Assembly: GCA_963792655.1 (NCBI GenBank)
Contig: CAWBWU010000003.1
Coordinates: 1,178,001-1,242,000, forward strand
DNA from: DOZZ01 sp963792655
Lineage (GTDB): Bacteria; Acidobacteriota; Terriglobia; Bryobacterales; Bryobacteraceae
Length of the DNA stretch: 64,000 nt
Direction of reading: 5' to 3'
Numbering within the stretch: the first letter of the stretch is position 1; each line of letters starts with the position of its first letter. The notes beneath the pieces were generated by a model. It did not search any database. It was not told the DNA's origin and worked only from the letters and a program-made list of their open reading frames with translations. This document shows, piece by piece, positions 39,912 to 49,435 of this stretch. The position numbers and the translations under genes are program-made.

Positions 39912-40645
39912 CCAACATGCATCCAGCCGACGAAGACCTGCTCCTGGTCTACTACAACGAGCCCGCGCTTGACCCCGCCGTTCGCGCGCACGTGGGCGAA
40001 TGTGCCGAGTGCTCTCGAAAACTCAGCGAGTGGAAACGCGTGCTCGACGCCTGTGATGATTACGACGCGCCCGCGCGGCCCGGCTCCTACGAAATCGCCA
40101 CGTGGGCCAAATTGCGGCCGCACATCGTGAAGCCGCAAAGCAGAACGCGTTGGTGGGTCTGGTCACCGGCGATCGCCACCGTTGTCGCCATCGCGTTTCT
40201 GGGGGGCATGTTCGTTGAGAAGTGGAAGCACCAGCCGAATCCATCGCGAAGTGATGTTGTCGCCACGGCGACGACACCCAAAGCGCGCGAACGCGTTCTC
40301 CTGGTCGCGCTTGGGAATCATCTCGACCGCTCGCAAATGGTGCTGGCTGAACTGGTGAACACACCGTCGCAGAAGTCGACCGACATCTCCGCCGCACAGC
40401 AACGCGCTGAAGATCTCGTCAGCGAGAGTCGCTTGTTGCGGCAAACCGCGATGCACACCGGCGACACGGCGGACGCCAATTTGTTGAGCGATCTCGAACG
40501 CGTGTTGCTGGAAATTGCGAACAGCCCGTCACGCATCTCGTCACCCGAACTGCACGAAATTCAGCAGCGCATTGAAGATCAGGGACTGCTTTTTAAGGTC
40601 CGCATCATCGAAACCAACTTACAGAAAAAGGAAAAGACTCTATGA
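39908..40645 (+). CDS. Membrane anti-sigma factor with zinc-binding motif
   Basis: 245 residues. The cytoplasmic N-terminus has the HxxxCxxC zinc anti-sigma motif (AHVGECAECSRKLSEW). One transmembrane helix (WWVWSPAIATVVAIAFLGGM) follows at about residue 80-100, then a helical periplasmic domain with coiled-coil-like text. It should hold the ECF factor encoded before it. It overlaps both neighbours by four bases, so the operon is tightly coupled. Confidence 0.85.
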   Translation: MTNMHPADEDLLLVYYNEPALDPAVRAHVGECAECSRKLSEWKRVLDACDDYDAPARPGSYEIATWAKLRPHIVKPQSRTRWWVWSPAIATVVAIAFLGGMFVEKWKHQPNPSRSDVVATATTPKARERVLLVALGNHLDRSQMVLAELVNTPSQKSTDISAAQQRAEDLVSESRLLRQTAMHTGDTADANLLSDLERVLLEIANSPSRISSPELHEIQQRIEDQGLLFKVRIIETNLQKKEKTL

Positions 40646-41889
40646 TTGCCCGCACTTCCGCAGTCGCCGCCCTGCTGTGTGGCATTGCTTCCGCACAAAG
40701 CTTTGAAGGCCTCGACGAAGGCCGCGACCGGCTCACGACAACCAGATCCCTGTTCGCTCAGACTGCGCGCGCTGGAGCTGACGACCGCCTCTACGATCGT
40801 GGAACACACGCTCTCGATAAAGGCGATTACGCAGCTGCGCTCGAAGCGTTCACCGATGTAGCCAACCGCAAAGGGACGCGAGCCGATGGCGCGTTGTATT
40901 GGAAGGCTTACTCGCTGAACCGGCTGGGCCGTCGCGATGAAGCGATGAAGGCACTGGCAGAACTGCGCAGCGCTTATGCTTCCAGCCGCTGGCAGAATGA
41001 CGCCCGCGCTCTCGATCTTGAAATTCGTCAGAGCAGTGGGCAAAACGTCAGCCCCGCTTCGCAGTCCAACGAGGACCTGAAGCTCGTTGCGATTAATGGC
41101 CTGATGCAGTCCGACCCGGACCGCGCGCTGCCCATTCTGGAAGGCCTGTTGCGCAGTAGCAATGCGTCTCCGCGGGTGAAAGATCGTGCCATCTTCGTGC
41201 TCGCGCAAAGCCCCTCGCCGCGGGGGCGTCAAGCGCTCGCGGATATCGCGAGAGGCGCGAACAATCCTGACTTACAGCTCCGTGCGCTGAGTGCATTGGG
41301 CACCATGGGCGGCAAGGAAGGTGTGGCGACACTCGCTTCGATCTACGCCGCCACCAGCGACGCCCAGGTGAAATCGCAAATTCTGAAGGGATTCATGATG
41401 GCTGGCGCACACGATCAGTTGCTGAACGCCGCGAAGAACGAGAAGTCACCTGAGCTGCGCGGCGAAGCGATCCGGCAACTCAGCATGGCCGGCGGCCAGG
41501 AAGAAGTCTGGCAACTTTACCAGGGCGAACACTCGGTCGAATTGCGTGAACAGATGCTGCACTCTTTCATGCTGTCCGGGCAGAGCGCGCACTTGAACGA
41601 TGTGTTGCGTTCCGAGCATGAACCTCGCCTGCGCCGCGCCGCCATCCGCACTCTCGGAATGATGGGGCCAGGCAAGACAGATCAATTGGTGCCTCTCTAT
41701 TCAAGCGAGCAAGACCCCGAGACGCGCAAGGAGATTTTGAACGCGCTGTTCATCAGTCAGAACGCGAAGGGGTTGATCGAACTGGCGCGCACGGAAAGCG
41801 ACACGCGCAAGAAACAGGACATCGTGCAAAAGCTCTCGATGATGCACTCGAAAGAAACAACCGACTACATGCTGGAGCTCCTGAAATAG
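40642..41889 (+). CDS. Secreted HEAT/TPR-like repeat protein
   Basis: 415 residues with a signal peptide (MIARTSAVAALLCGIASAQ). The first part has a tetratricopeptide-like pair (ALDKGDYAAALEAFTDVANR, ADGALYWKAYSLNRLGRRDE). The remainder is HEAT repeats, for example VKDRAIFVLAQSPSPRGRQA and LRRAAIRTLGMMGPGKTD. It is co-transcribed with sigma and anti-sigma genes, so it is either the regulated target or the sensor partner in the periplasm. Confidence 0.83.
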   Translation: MIARTSAVAALLCGIASAQSFEGLDEGRDRLTTTRSLFAQTARAGADDRLYDRGTHALDKGDYAAALEAFTDVANRKGTRADGALYWKAYSLNRLGRRDEAMKALAELRSAYASSRWQNDARALDLEIRQSSGQNVSPASQSNEDLKLVAINGLMQSDPDRALPILEGLLRSSNASPRVKDRAIFVLAQSPSPRGRQALADIARGANNPDLQLRALSALGTMGGKEGVATLASIYAATSDAQVKSQILKGFMMAGAHDQLLNAAKNEKSPELRGEAIRQLSMAGGQEEVWQLYQGEHSVELREQMLHSFMLSGQSAHLNDVLRSEHEPRLRRAAIRTLGMMGPGKTDQLVPLYSSEQDPETRKEILNALFISQNAKGLIELARTESDTRKKQDIVQKLSMMHSKETTDYMLELLK

Positions 41890-41896
41890 GCCGATT

Positions 41897-42919
41897 ATGC
41901 GCTCAACACTACTCTTCTTCTTCGCCATCGCCGCCGCCTCGGCGCAGCAGCCCCGTCTGACCAACGCGCGTCTTGAAAACCGAACCGCAAACGGCAACTT
42001 CGAACAGATGTTCCAGCAGATTGTTGCGTCTCAATCGCAGCCCGCATGGATCGGCTACTCCGTGCGTATGAAGCCCGGCAATGAGCAGATGTGCTGCTGG
42101 GATTCGAACCACGCTTCTTTGTGTTCGTTAGAGGGCCGCCACGGCACGTCCACGGGAACAGCAAGCACGCCCTCCACGGTAAAACTCGAAGGCCCGCAGT
42201 GGCTGATGATTATGCAGCGCGTGGAGAATGGAAAAGCCGGCAAAATTCGCGCGTTCAGTGAGGATTGCGGTATTGACGCTGGCGGCCTACCAGTGATCTG
42301 GATCGCAGGCGTGGGCTCTCGCGAGAGCCTGGCACAACTCTCTCGCGCTGCCGAGACGCAGGAGGACGCGCTCGCCGCGATCGCGTTTCATGAAGACAGC
42401 GAGGCCGACACAATCCTCGAAAGACTCGCTTCAGACCCACAACCGTTGAAGCTGCGCGAGAAGGCGCTGTTCTGGTTAGGTACCGCACGCGGGCGGCGTG
42501 GCTACGAAATCGTGCATCGCGTTGCGACCAGCGACCCGTCGGATCAATTGCGCGACAAAGCCGTCTTCGCTCTCTTCGTCAGCAAGGAACCGGAGGCTGT
42601 TCCCGCCATCATCGGCATCGCCAAGCAGGACAAGAGCGACCGAGTACGCGCCCAGGCCATCTTCTGGCTCTCGCAGAAAGCCGGGCAGCGAGAGACTGCC
42701 GCAATTCGGAATGCGATCGATCAGGATCCCAGCACCGAAGTAAAGAAGAAGGCAGTCTTCGCGCTCCAGCAACTGCCGCCCGATCAGGGCGTACCGCTGC
42801 TGATCCAGGTTGCGCAAAACAACGCGAACCCGGAGGTGCGCAAGCAAGCAATGTTCTGGTTAGGGCAGACACATGATCCGCGCGCCACGGCTTTCTTTGA
42901 GAAGCTGCTGACGAAGTAG
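41897..42919 (+). CDS. Secreted HEAT-repeat protein
   Basis: 340 residues with signal peptide (RSTLLFFFAIAAASAQQ). After a Cys-containing N-domain (MCCWDSNHASLCSLEG) come at least five HEAT repeats with near-periodic KALFWLG / KAVFALF / QAIFWLSQ / KAVFALQQ / QAMFWLGQ helices. Seven bases after the previous gene, so part of the same operon. Function unknown; a protein-binding scaffold is likely. Confidence 0.83.
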   Translation: MRSTLLFFFAIAAASAQQPRLTNARLENRTANGNFEQMFQQIVASQSQPAWIGYSVRMKPGNEQMCCWDSNHASLCSLEGRHGTSTGTASTPSTVKLEGPQWLMIMQRVENGKAGKIRAFSEDCGIDAGGLPVIWIAGVGSRESLAQLSRAAETQEDALAAIAFHEDSEADTILERLASDPQPLKLREKALFWLGTARGRRGYEIVHRVATSDPSDQLRDKAVFALFVSKEPEAVPAIIGIAKQDKSDRVRAQAIFWLSQKAGQRETAAIRNAIDQDPSTEVKKKAVFALQQLPPDQGVPLLIQVAQNNANPEVRKQAMFWLGQTHDPRATAFFEKLLTK

Positions 42920-42948
42920 CGGCGGGGTCGCCGGTCTGCAAGACGGCG

Positions 42949-44085
42949 ATGTCCCTTACGATATGCCAAATTAAAAGAGTGCACCGCCTTCTCGCGCTGG
43001 CCTGGCTGTTTCCAGCCTGCTGGGCCTGCGACCTCTCACGATTAGCGCCGATCCCTACGGAACCGCAAACGCTTGACGCTTTGATCGCCAAAGGCCAGTT
43101 TCGTGGCGCGCTGACGCTGCTGAAGCCGCAGCTTGAACAGAAGCCGGACGATGCGCGTTTGAACTGGCTGACAGCCCGTGCCCTTGCCGCGGTCGGGGAT
43201 CTGGACGACGCGCTGCCGCTTGCGGAGAAAGCTTTAGCGGCGGACCCTCAGTCCGCGCCGTATCACGTTACGGTTGCAGCCGTTTATGGCATGCAGGCGC
43301 AGCGCGCGAGCTTGTTCAAACAGCTCGGCCTGGCCAAGCATGCGAAGAAGGAACTCGACGCCGCTTATGCGCTTGATCCCAAAAACCCCGATGCGCTCTA
43401 TGGGCTAATGCTGTTCGATTACGCTGCGCCGGCCATGCTGGGCGGCGACAAAGCGAAAGCGCAGCAGATGGGTGAAGCCATCGTGGCACTTGATCCTGTG
43501 CGCGGCTATGCCTCGGAGGCGGCGCTGGCGCATGAACAGAAAGATGCAGCCGCCGAAGAAGAACTTTTGCGCAAAGCTCTGGCCGGCCATTCCGATTTCA
43601 CGAACACAGAAGTGTACGCCGCGGCGGCGACACTGGCCGAGTTGTACCGCTCGCAAAATAAGCTCGGGGCCGCCGAAGAACTCGGATGCGCGATGCTGCA
43701 GCAGGAGCCTTCACGCATCGATGCTTATCGCGTACTGGTGAGCATCGCCGTCCGCGACCAATGCTGGAATGAAGCGGAAGATCTGATCGCGATGTCGACT
43801 ACCCGCGTGCCCAATGACTTCAGCGCCTACTTTGCAGCAGCCGATGAAATGACCCGTACCGGCCATCATGCCGCGACTGCAGAGCGGATGCTGCGGGTTT
43901 ACATCTCGAAGCCCGTCGAAGCCAATACCCCGTCGCTCGCAATGGCCCACGCGCAACTGGCAGCAGTGCTCGAGAAGCAAGGCCGCACCCCAGAAGCGAT
44001 TACCGAACTGGAGCAGGCGCTCGCGCAGGACGCGACTCTCGAAGCAGCGCGCAAAGATCTGAAGCGCCTGAAGAAGCCGTCATGA
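42949..44085 (+). CDS. Exported tetratricopeptide-repeat protein
   Basis: 378 residues. A signal-like segment (HRLLALAWLFPACWACDLS) then TPR units (QKPDDARLNWLTARALAAVG, LDPKNPDALYGLMLFDYAAP, and the C-terminal KQGRTPEAITELEQALAQD). The start is unsure: GTG at 42979 would give a tighter signal peptide; I see no clear ribosome site for either. Its stop overlaps the next gene by four bases. Likely a scaffold protein. Confidence 0.75.
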   Translation: MSLTICQIKRVHRLLALAWLFPACWACDLSRLAPIPTEPQTLDALIAKGQFRGALTLLKPQLEQKPDDARLNWLTARALAAVGDLDDALPLAEKALAADPQSAPYHVTVAAVYGMQAQRASLFKQLGLAKHAKKELDAAYALDPKNPDALYGLMLFDYAAPAMLGGDKAKAQQMGEAIVALDPVRGYASEAALAHEQKDAAAEEELLRKALAGHSDFTNTEVYAAAATLAELYRSQNKLGAAEELGCAMLQQEPSRIDAYRVLVSIAVRDQCWNEAEDLIAMSTTRVPNDFSAYFAAADEMTRTGHHAATAERMLRVYISKPVEANTPSLAMAHAQLAAVLEKQGRTPEAITELEQALAQDATLEAARKDLKRLKKPS

Positions 44086-44660
44086 AAATGGTGTTGACGG
44101 CGCGCGAGCCGGCTCCTGTTGCGCGCATCCTGCTGATTGAAAGCGGTTCGCGCCACCTGATCGATCGCGTCGTGCCGACGTTGCGGCAGCATTGGGGAAA
44201 CGCGCCCATCGATCTGCTTACCTGTTTTCCCGGCACCCCCGCGACACTAGCGGATTCCGTGCACCGCGTCTTTCGCGTCGCTGAGTACCAGGGCCGTGAT
44301 GGACGTGCGCGGCTCTATCGCGAACTAGGCGAGCTCAAGTACGATGTGGCAGGCATGATCTGTTCCGGTGAGCCGATCATGACCAAGTGGAAGTGGGTCA
44401 CGGCGTGGAAGGTTCCGGCAAAGTTTCTGGCCATCAACGAGAATGGCGACTACTTCTGGTTCGATGTAGCCCATCGCCACACACTGCGCCGCTTCGCTTT
44501 CGAGCGCATGGGCCTTTCGGGATCGGGCGCAGGCGCGGCGTTCGCACGCATCGTGCTGTTCCCATTTACTTTGGCGTATCTGTTACTCTATGCAGCGTCC
44601 GCTCACCTGAAGCGCCTGGTGCACCTGGCGCTGAGCGGCGCGTACTCCTCATCGCGGTGA
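44082..44660 (+). CDS. Conserved hypothetical protein, glycosyltransferase-9-like fold, C-terminal helix
   Basis: 192 residues. The start ARILLIESGSRHLIDRVVPT with LLTCFPGTPATL resembles the N-terminal Rossmann half of glycosyltransferase family 9 (ADP-heptose) proteins, but the donor-binding half is missing. A hydrophobic helix near the end (IVLFPFTLAYLLLYAASAHL) suggests membrane attachment. It is coupled to the TPR gene. The similarity is partial, so no activity is claimed. Confidence 0.55.
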   Translation: MKMVLTAREPAPVARILLIESGSRHLIDRVVPTLRQHWGNAPIDLLTCFPGTPATLADSVHRVFRVAEYQGRDGRARLYRELGELKYDVAGMICSGEPIMTKWKWVTAWKVPAKFLAINENGDYFWFDVAHRHTLRRFAFERMGLSGSGAGAAFARIVLFPFTLAYLLLYAASAHLKRLVHLALSGAYSSSR

Positions 44661-44670
44661 AATCATTTCT

Positions 44671-45645
44671 ATGAAAAAGATACAAGTCGCTCAGCACGGC
44701 GGTCCTGAACAGTTGCAGCTTGTCGATGCGCCTACGCCTCAACCCGGCCCGAAGGACGCGTTGGTTCGCATCCATGCCTGCGGCGTGAACTTCATCGATG
44801 TTTACTTCCGCACCGGACTCTACAAAGCCGATCTTCCCGTAACGCTGGGCAATGAGGCGGCGGGCGTAGTCGAAGCTGTGGGATCCGAGGTCACCGAAGT
44901 GAAGCCTGGTGATCGCGTGGCATACGCGATGTCGCGTGGCTCCTACGCGGAGTATGCTGTCGTGCCCGCGGCGCAGCTCGTTCACATTCCGGAGAAGCTG
45001 AGCTTCGATCAGGCCGCCGCCGCCATGCTGCAGGGTATGACGGCGCACTATCTGACACACTCCTCGTTTCCGCTACAGCCCGAGCACACGATATTGATTC
45101 ACGCTGCTGCCGGTGGTGCAGGCCGGCTGGTCGTGCAGATGGCAAAGATGCGCGGCGCTCGCGTGTTCGGCACTGTGTCGACAGAAGCCAAAGCGGAACT
45201 TGCCCGTTCAGCCGGTTGCGACGAAGTGATCTTCTACACCACTCAAGACTTCGAAGCTGAGATCAAGCGCCTGACCAATGGCCGCGGCGTCGACGTGATC
45301 TACGATTCCGTCGGACAGTCCACTTTTCTGAAAGGTCTGAACTGCATCCGTCCGCGCGGCATGATGGTCCTGTTTGGCCAATCGAGCGGCCCTGTGGCGC
45401 CGTTCGATCCGACGATCCTCAACGGCAAGGGTTCGTTATTCCTTACGCGCCCGAGTCTTGCGCATCACTGCCTGAATCGCGAAGAACTCCTCTGGAGAGC
45501 CGGCGACGTGCTGCGCGGCGTTGAAGATGGCAGTCTGCAGCTGCGCATCGACCATGTCTATCCGCTGTCGGAAGCCGCGCAGGCTCACCGCGATCTGGAG
45601 AGCCGTAAGACCGCGGGCAAGCTGATTCTCGACGTAACGAAATAG
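44671..45645 (+). CDS. qor: Zinc-independent quinone oxidoreductase (medium-chain dehydrogenase family)
   Basis: 324 residues. The catalytic domain starts KKIQVAQHGGPEQLQLVDAP and has VRIHACGVNFIDVYFRTGLY; the NADPH-binding loop is ILIHAAAGGAGRLVVQMAK, typical of quinone reductases. No zinc-binding Cys cluster is present. It reduces quinones with NADPH. It stands ten bases after the previous gene and could be in its transcript. Confidence 0.9.
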   Translation: MKKIQVAQHGGPEQLQLVDAPTPQPGPKDALVRIHACGVNFIDVYFRTGLYKADLPVTLGNEAAGVVEAVGSEVTEVKPGDRVAYAMSRGSYAEYAVVPAAQLVHIPEKLSFDQAAAAMLQGMTAHYLTHSSFPLQPEHTILIHAAAGGAGRLVVQMAKMRGARVFGTVSTEAKAELARSAGCDEVIFYTTQDFEAEIKRLTNGRGVDVIYDSVGQSTFLKGLNCIRPRGMMVLFGQSSGPVAPFDPTILNGKGSLFLTRPSLAHHCLNREELLWRAGDVLRGVEDGSLQLRIDHVYPLSEAAQAHRDLESRKTAGKLILDVTK

Positions 45646-45671
45646 GTGAGTTCGGCGAGACCGAATCCCGT

Positions 45672-45708
45672 CCCCGGCCCAATGCGCTCCCTTCCGTCGC
45701 GCCTCTGA
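45672..45708. repeat. Palindromic intergenic repeat, copy 2 (half)
   Basis: 37 bases that equal the reverse complement of 36286-36322 with two mismatches; shared core CAATGCGCTCCCTT, then CGTCGCGCCTCTGA. Lies between quinone reductase and histidine kinase. Confidence 0.8.
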
Positions 45709-45832
45709 CGGGCGAACACCGGCCGCGCGTAAGCACTTGTGTAATTCAGGAGCGGAGAATCGAAAGCTCACTTACCAAGATCCGACCTCACCGCTCGCCG
45801 TTGCTGTACGCTCAGAGTAGCTTCGAGGCGCC

Positions 45833-47689
45833 TTGACCAACCCGTTCCATCTCAGTCTGCAAGGCCGTTTGACGGTGTGGTCCATTCTGGGGATGGCCTT
45901 CATCGTCGCAATCATCACGACGACCGATCTCATCGGCGAAGTTGAAAGCCAGTACCGGCTCGCGCTCGAGCGCGCGGACCTTGCTGCTCAAGCTTGCGGT
46001 ATTCCGCTGCCAGGATGCCGTTCAGCACGATCAGACCAAACGCCCGCCGATGCGATTCTCGATGCGCCCGAGCTGAATCACCAGTTCGTACAACTTCTCG
46101 CGGCGGAGAAGAACATCCTGGCGATCGAGGTGACCGATCCGGGGAAGGACGTGATCAGCGATACAGACGAAGAACAGATCGACTTGCCATTCGTGCCGTT
46201 CGACGATTACCGCGGGCTCGTCGGCAAAGCACGATGGTGGACTAAGAGCAAGCTGCTGTTGAGTAAGGATCCCACCGCTTACGAGGTATCGGAAGCGGTG
46301 CAGGACCAGAACAAGAAAGTTCAGTATGCCGTGCATGTGCTTGTGGTGCCCGCGCTGATTCAAGAACGCGTGGCATCGATTCTGGCGGATCATGCGAACG
46401 TCTCCGTGCTCACGATTGCCGGCGCGACCTTCTGCGCTTTTCTTTTCTCGACCGTCGCGTTCCGGCCGTTGGGCAAACTCGGCCGCATGCTTGACCTGAT
46501 GGCCCAGGGCAAATACGAACTGCAGTCCACCGAGGAAAACGACAAGAGCGCCGATGAATTCGGCGTTGTGGTCAACAAGGTCAGTTTACTCGGGCAGCAG
46601 TTACGCGGCGCGCAAACCGAGATATCCGATCTGAAGGGCAACTTCGAACGTTTGCTCGAAGAGCTGGAAGACGCCGTTCTGATCTTCAGCCGCGAGCGCA
46701 AGTTGATCGCGGCGGCAGGCGCGGTCGAACGGTTCCTCAGCAGACCACGCGGCGAGATGGTGGGCCAGAGCCTTGCGGATATTTTTCCGCCGAACACGTC
46801 GCTCGGCCTGATTCTGATCCAGGCAAGGCAAACCGGTCGTACGATTCGTAATCGCCCGGTGCCGCTCAGCAATCATGCGAACGATCCGCGTAACTTGCAG
46901 ATCGCGATGCTTACGGTCGAGTTCCTTGGTCATGACGGGGGGCTGATCGTGCGCCTGCGCGATCCCGAGGCCACTCGTCAGATCGGCCGTCAACTGCAGA
47001 CTGCGGACCGTTTGTCTGCCATTAGCCGGCTGACCGGCGGCGTCGCGCATGAAGTGAAGAATCCGCTGAACGCGATCCTCATGCACGTCGAGCTGGTGCG
47101 TATGAAGCTTGCACATGGCGACTACGACCTGACGCAGCAGATGGACGTGATCTCGAACGAGATCCTACGCCTGGATCGCGTCGTCAAAACATTTCTCGAT
47201 TTCACCCGGCCGGTGAAGCTGAACCTCACCCCGGTTGCGGTGTCTTCATTCGTTTCGGACATCGTCGAACTTGCGACGCCCCACGCGGCCGGCGCCGGTG
47301 TAGAAATTGAAGTCAGCCCGCCGCCTGACGACGTGCAGATCACGGTCGATTCCGACCTGATTAAACAGGCGGTGTTGAACATTGTCATCAACGCCATTGA
47401 AGCGATGCCCGGCGGCGGCACGCTGCGCATCGAAGCGAGCGAACGGAGCGACGACGCGGAGATTCGCATCAGCGACACCGGGCAGGGCGTTCCGCCCGAT
47501 GTAAGAGATAAAATTTACAATCTGTACTTCACGACCAAGAAGCAAGGCTCGGGAATCGGGCTCGCCATGACCTACCGGATCGTTCAACTGCACGATGGTA
47601 CGATAGATTTCGTCAGCGAACCGGGCAAGGGCACGACGTTCGTACTGCGATTCCCTCTTGCCGTGTCCGCGCGTGGCGTGGTTGCTTGA
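45833..47689 (+). CDS. Membrane sensor histidine kinase
   Basis: 618 residues from a TTG start. Two transmembrane helices (about 13-35 and 190-210) enclose a periplasmic sensor region; then a HAMP-like segment, a PAS-like domain (LEDAVLIFSRERKLIAAAGA), the HisKA box with the phospho-His (GGVAHEVKNPLNAILMHVEL) and the ATPase with N-box (VLNIVINAIEAMPGGG), G1 (ISDTGQGVPP) and GSGIGLAM. The stretch at residues 50-70 has odd composition and could hide two compensating frame errors. No response regulator is next to it. Confidence 0.88.
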   Translation: MTNPFHLSLQGRLTVWSILGMAFIVAIITTTDLIGEVESQYRLALERADLAAQACGIPLPGCRSARSDQTPADAILDAPELNHQFVQLLAAEKNILAIEVTDPGKDVISDTDEEQIDLPFVPFDDYRGLVGKARWWTKSKLLLSKDPTAYEVSEAVQDQNKKVQYAVHVLVVPALIQERVASILADHANVSVLTIAGATFCAFLFSTVAFRPLGKLGRMLDLMAQGKYELQSTEENDKSADEFGVVVNKVSLLGQQLRGAQTEISDLKGNFERLLEELEDAVLIFSRERKLIAAAGAVERFLSRPRGEMVGQSLADIFPPNTSLGLILIQARQTGRTIRNRPVPLSNHANDPRNLQIAMLTVEFLGHDGGLIVRLRDPEATRQIGRQLQTADRLSAISRLTGGVAHEVKNPLNAILMHVELVRMKLAHGDYDLTQQMDVISNEILRLDRVVKTFLDFTRPVKLNLTPVAVSSFVSDIVELATPHAAGAGVEIEVSPPPDDVQITVDSDLIKQAVLNIVINAIEAMPGGGTLRIEASERSDDAEIRISDTGQGVPPDVRDKIYNLYFTTKKQGSGIGLAMTYRIVQLHDGTIDFVSEPGKGTTFVLRFPLAVSARGVVA

Positions 47690-47693
47690 TCGT

Positions 47694-48326
47694 ATGCGTT
47701 TTCAGCACATCGCGACGGGCCCGGCACTCGTTGCGTTGGCCCTACTCTCGGGCTGCGTAGGCCAGGCGCCGCCAAAGGTCGCGGTCGTGCCGCCACCTCC
47801 GCAACCCGCTGTTGTCAAACCACCTGAAGAGCCGCCGATCTCATACGTGCAAAACGTTGCCGTGCTGCCTCCCGTGCAAGCAATCCCAGCCGGGGCGCTG
47901 CCCCCCTTAGATCCGCCCCCGCAAGTTGCTGACCGCCGCGCGGAAACAGACGCTACGCCGCGCCGTCATGGACAGCCCAACACTGCAGCGATACGCAAGC
48001 CTGCTGAACCGCCCGCTACCGCAACGGTGAACACGCCGGTTCCCGTTACGCCCCCGGCCGTTGTGGTGGCCAAGCCTCCGGTGCGGCTGGCAGAACAGAA
48101 CGCTCCTCCGCGCGAAACCGTGGTGGCTAAGATCAACGAAGTAAAAGGGAGTGCCGAGCGCCTTGGTTTGGCGAAGCTAACCATGTCACAAAACCGCACC
48201 TTCAAACGTGTGAACAGCATCATCAGGCTCGCGGAGCAGGCGGTTCAGCGCGGAGAGTTGATTCAGGCGAATGAGTTGGCCGATCGGGCCGCTTCACTGG
48301 CGAGGGCACTGACGGGTGCCAACTGA
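47694..48326 (+). CDS. Proline-rich lipoprotein
   Basis: 210 residues from ATG 47694. The lipobox is LALLSGC, so it should be a lipid-anchored envelope protein. The middle is Pro/Val/Ala-rich, as in extended periplasmic linkers. The C-terminal ~60 residues form a helical domain (RETVVAKINEVKGSAERLGL, IIRLAEQAVQRGELIQANEL). It begins five bases past the histidine kinase and overlaps pepP's start by 11 bases. Function unknown. Confidence 0.68.
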   Translation: MRFQHIATGPALVALALLSGCVGQAPPKVAVVPPPPQPAVVKPPEEPPISYVQNVAVLPPVQAIPAGALPPLDPPPQVADRRAETDATPRRHGQPNTAAIRKPAEPPATATVNTPVPVTPPAVVVAKPPVRLAEQNAPPRETVVAKINEVKGSAERLGLAKLTMSQNRTFKRVNSIIRLAEQAVQRGELIQANELADRAASLARALTGAN

Positions 48327-49404
48327 GCCGGACGTTTTCGCGGAGCGGCGAGCCAAGCTGATCGCTGCGTTTGAACACAACAAAATCGACTCACTCGCAG
48401 TCACCCATCTTCCCAACGTTCGGTACCTGACCGGCTTCACCGGCAGCAACGCAATTCTGCTGCTTACTGCCGGTGACGCCGAGCTATTCACGGATCCGCG
48501 CTACACCATCCAGGCGGCACAGCAGGTGAGTTGCCGCGTGCGCATCGGCAAGGGTTCGCTGCTCGCGCGTATCGTGGCGCGCATAGACAAGTTGCGGCTG
48601 AAGCGCGCTGGATTTGAGCGCACGCATCTTCTTTACCATCAGCATGCGTTTCTTGCGGAGCGCCTGCCGGCTGCCGTGAAACTGCGCGGCGTATCGGGCT
48701 TGGTCGAGCAATTCCGAATGACGAAGTCGGAAGCCGAGATTGCACTCATCCGGCAATCCGTCATGACCAATTCCGCTGCGCTGGATGCTGCTGCGGCAAC
48801 ACTTCATCCCGGCTTAGCCGAAAATCAATTTGCCGCTACGATCGACTACCAGTCGCGCCAACTCGGAGCCGAGGGTCCCGCGTTTGAAACCATCGTTGCC
48901 GCTGGGGCCCGCGCAGCATTGCCGCACGCGCAACCTACCGCAGCAGCTATCGAGAGCAACATGCCGGTGCTGGTAGACATGGGCGCACTGCAAGACGGAT
49001 ATTGCAGCGACATGACGCGCATGTTTCATCTTGGTAAACCCTCGCAGAAATTCCGCGACGCGTATGCCGCGACGCTCGACGCGCAGCTTGCAGCCGTCGC
49101 CGCGGTGAAAGCCGGCGTGACCTCTGACCGCGTGGATCGCGCCGCACGTCGTGTTCTGAAAACAGCCGGATTTGCCGCAAACTTCGTGCACTCGACGGGG
49201 CATGGACTGGGGCTCGAGATACACGAACAGCCGCGCATCGGCGCGCAAGACGAAACGGTGCTCCACTCCGGCATGGTGATCACAATTGAACCGGGCGTCT
49301 ACTTCGAAAACGAGTTTGGAATCCGCATCGAGGACACAGTTGTCGTGACCGATACGGGTTGCGAGGTCCTGACTCCTACTCCCAAAGAGCTGCGGATTCT
49401 GTGA
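48316..49404 (+). CDS. Xaa-Pro aminopeptidase (M24 family)
   Basis: 362 residues. The creatinase-like N-domain has HLPNVRYLTGFTGSNAILL. The pita-bread metallopeptidase domain carries the metal ligands: MPVLVDMGALQDGYCSDMTR (two Asp), FVHSTGHGLGLEIHEQP (His), VITIEPGVYF (Glu) and GIRIEDTVVV (Glu). It removes N-terminal residues before proline. It often precedes accB in bacterial genomes, as here. Confidence 0.92.
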   Translation: MPTEPDVFAERRAKLIAAFEHNKIDSLAVTHLPNVRYLTGFTGSNAILLLTAGDAELFTDPRYTIQAAQQVSCRVRIGKGSLLARIVARIDKLRLKRAGFERTHLLYHQHAFLAERLPAAVKLRGVSGLVEQFRMTKSEAEIALIRQSVMTNSAALDAAAATLHPGLAENQFAATIDYQSRQLGAEGPAFETIVAAGARAALPHAQPTAAAIESNMPVLVDMGALQDGYCSDMTRMFHLGKPSQKFRDAYAATLDAQLAAVAAVKAGVTSDRVDRAARRVLKTAGFAANFVHSTGHGLGLEIHEQPRIGAQDETVLHSGMVITIEPGVYFENEFGIRIEDTVVVTDTGCEVLTPTPKELRIL

Positions 49405-49435
49405 GTCCCCGCAACCTGTTAACCTGAAATGCTGT

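Noticed and set aside
42920..42948. Possible terminator between HEAT and TPR genes
   Set aside because: Short GCCG...CGGC dyad without T run; too weak to call.
45436..45771. Minus-strand frame containing SEARRKGAHW, also seen near 36290-36320
   Set aside because: The shared peptide comes from the palindromic DNA repeat, not from a protein family.
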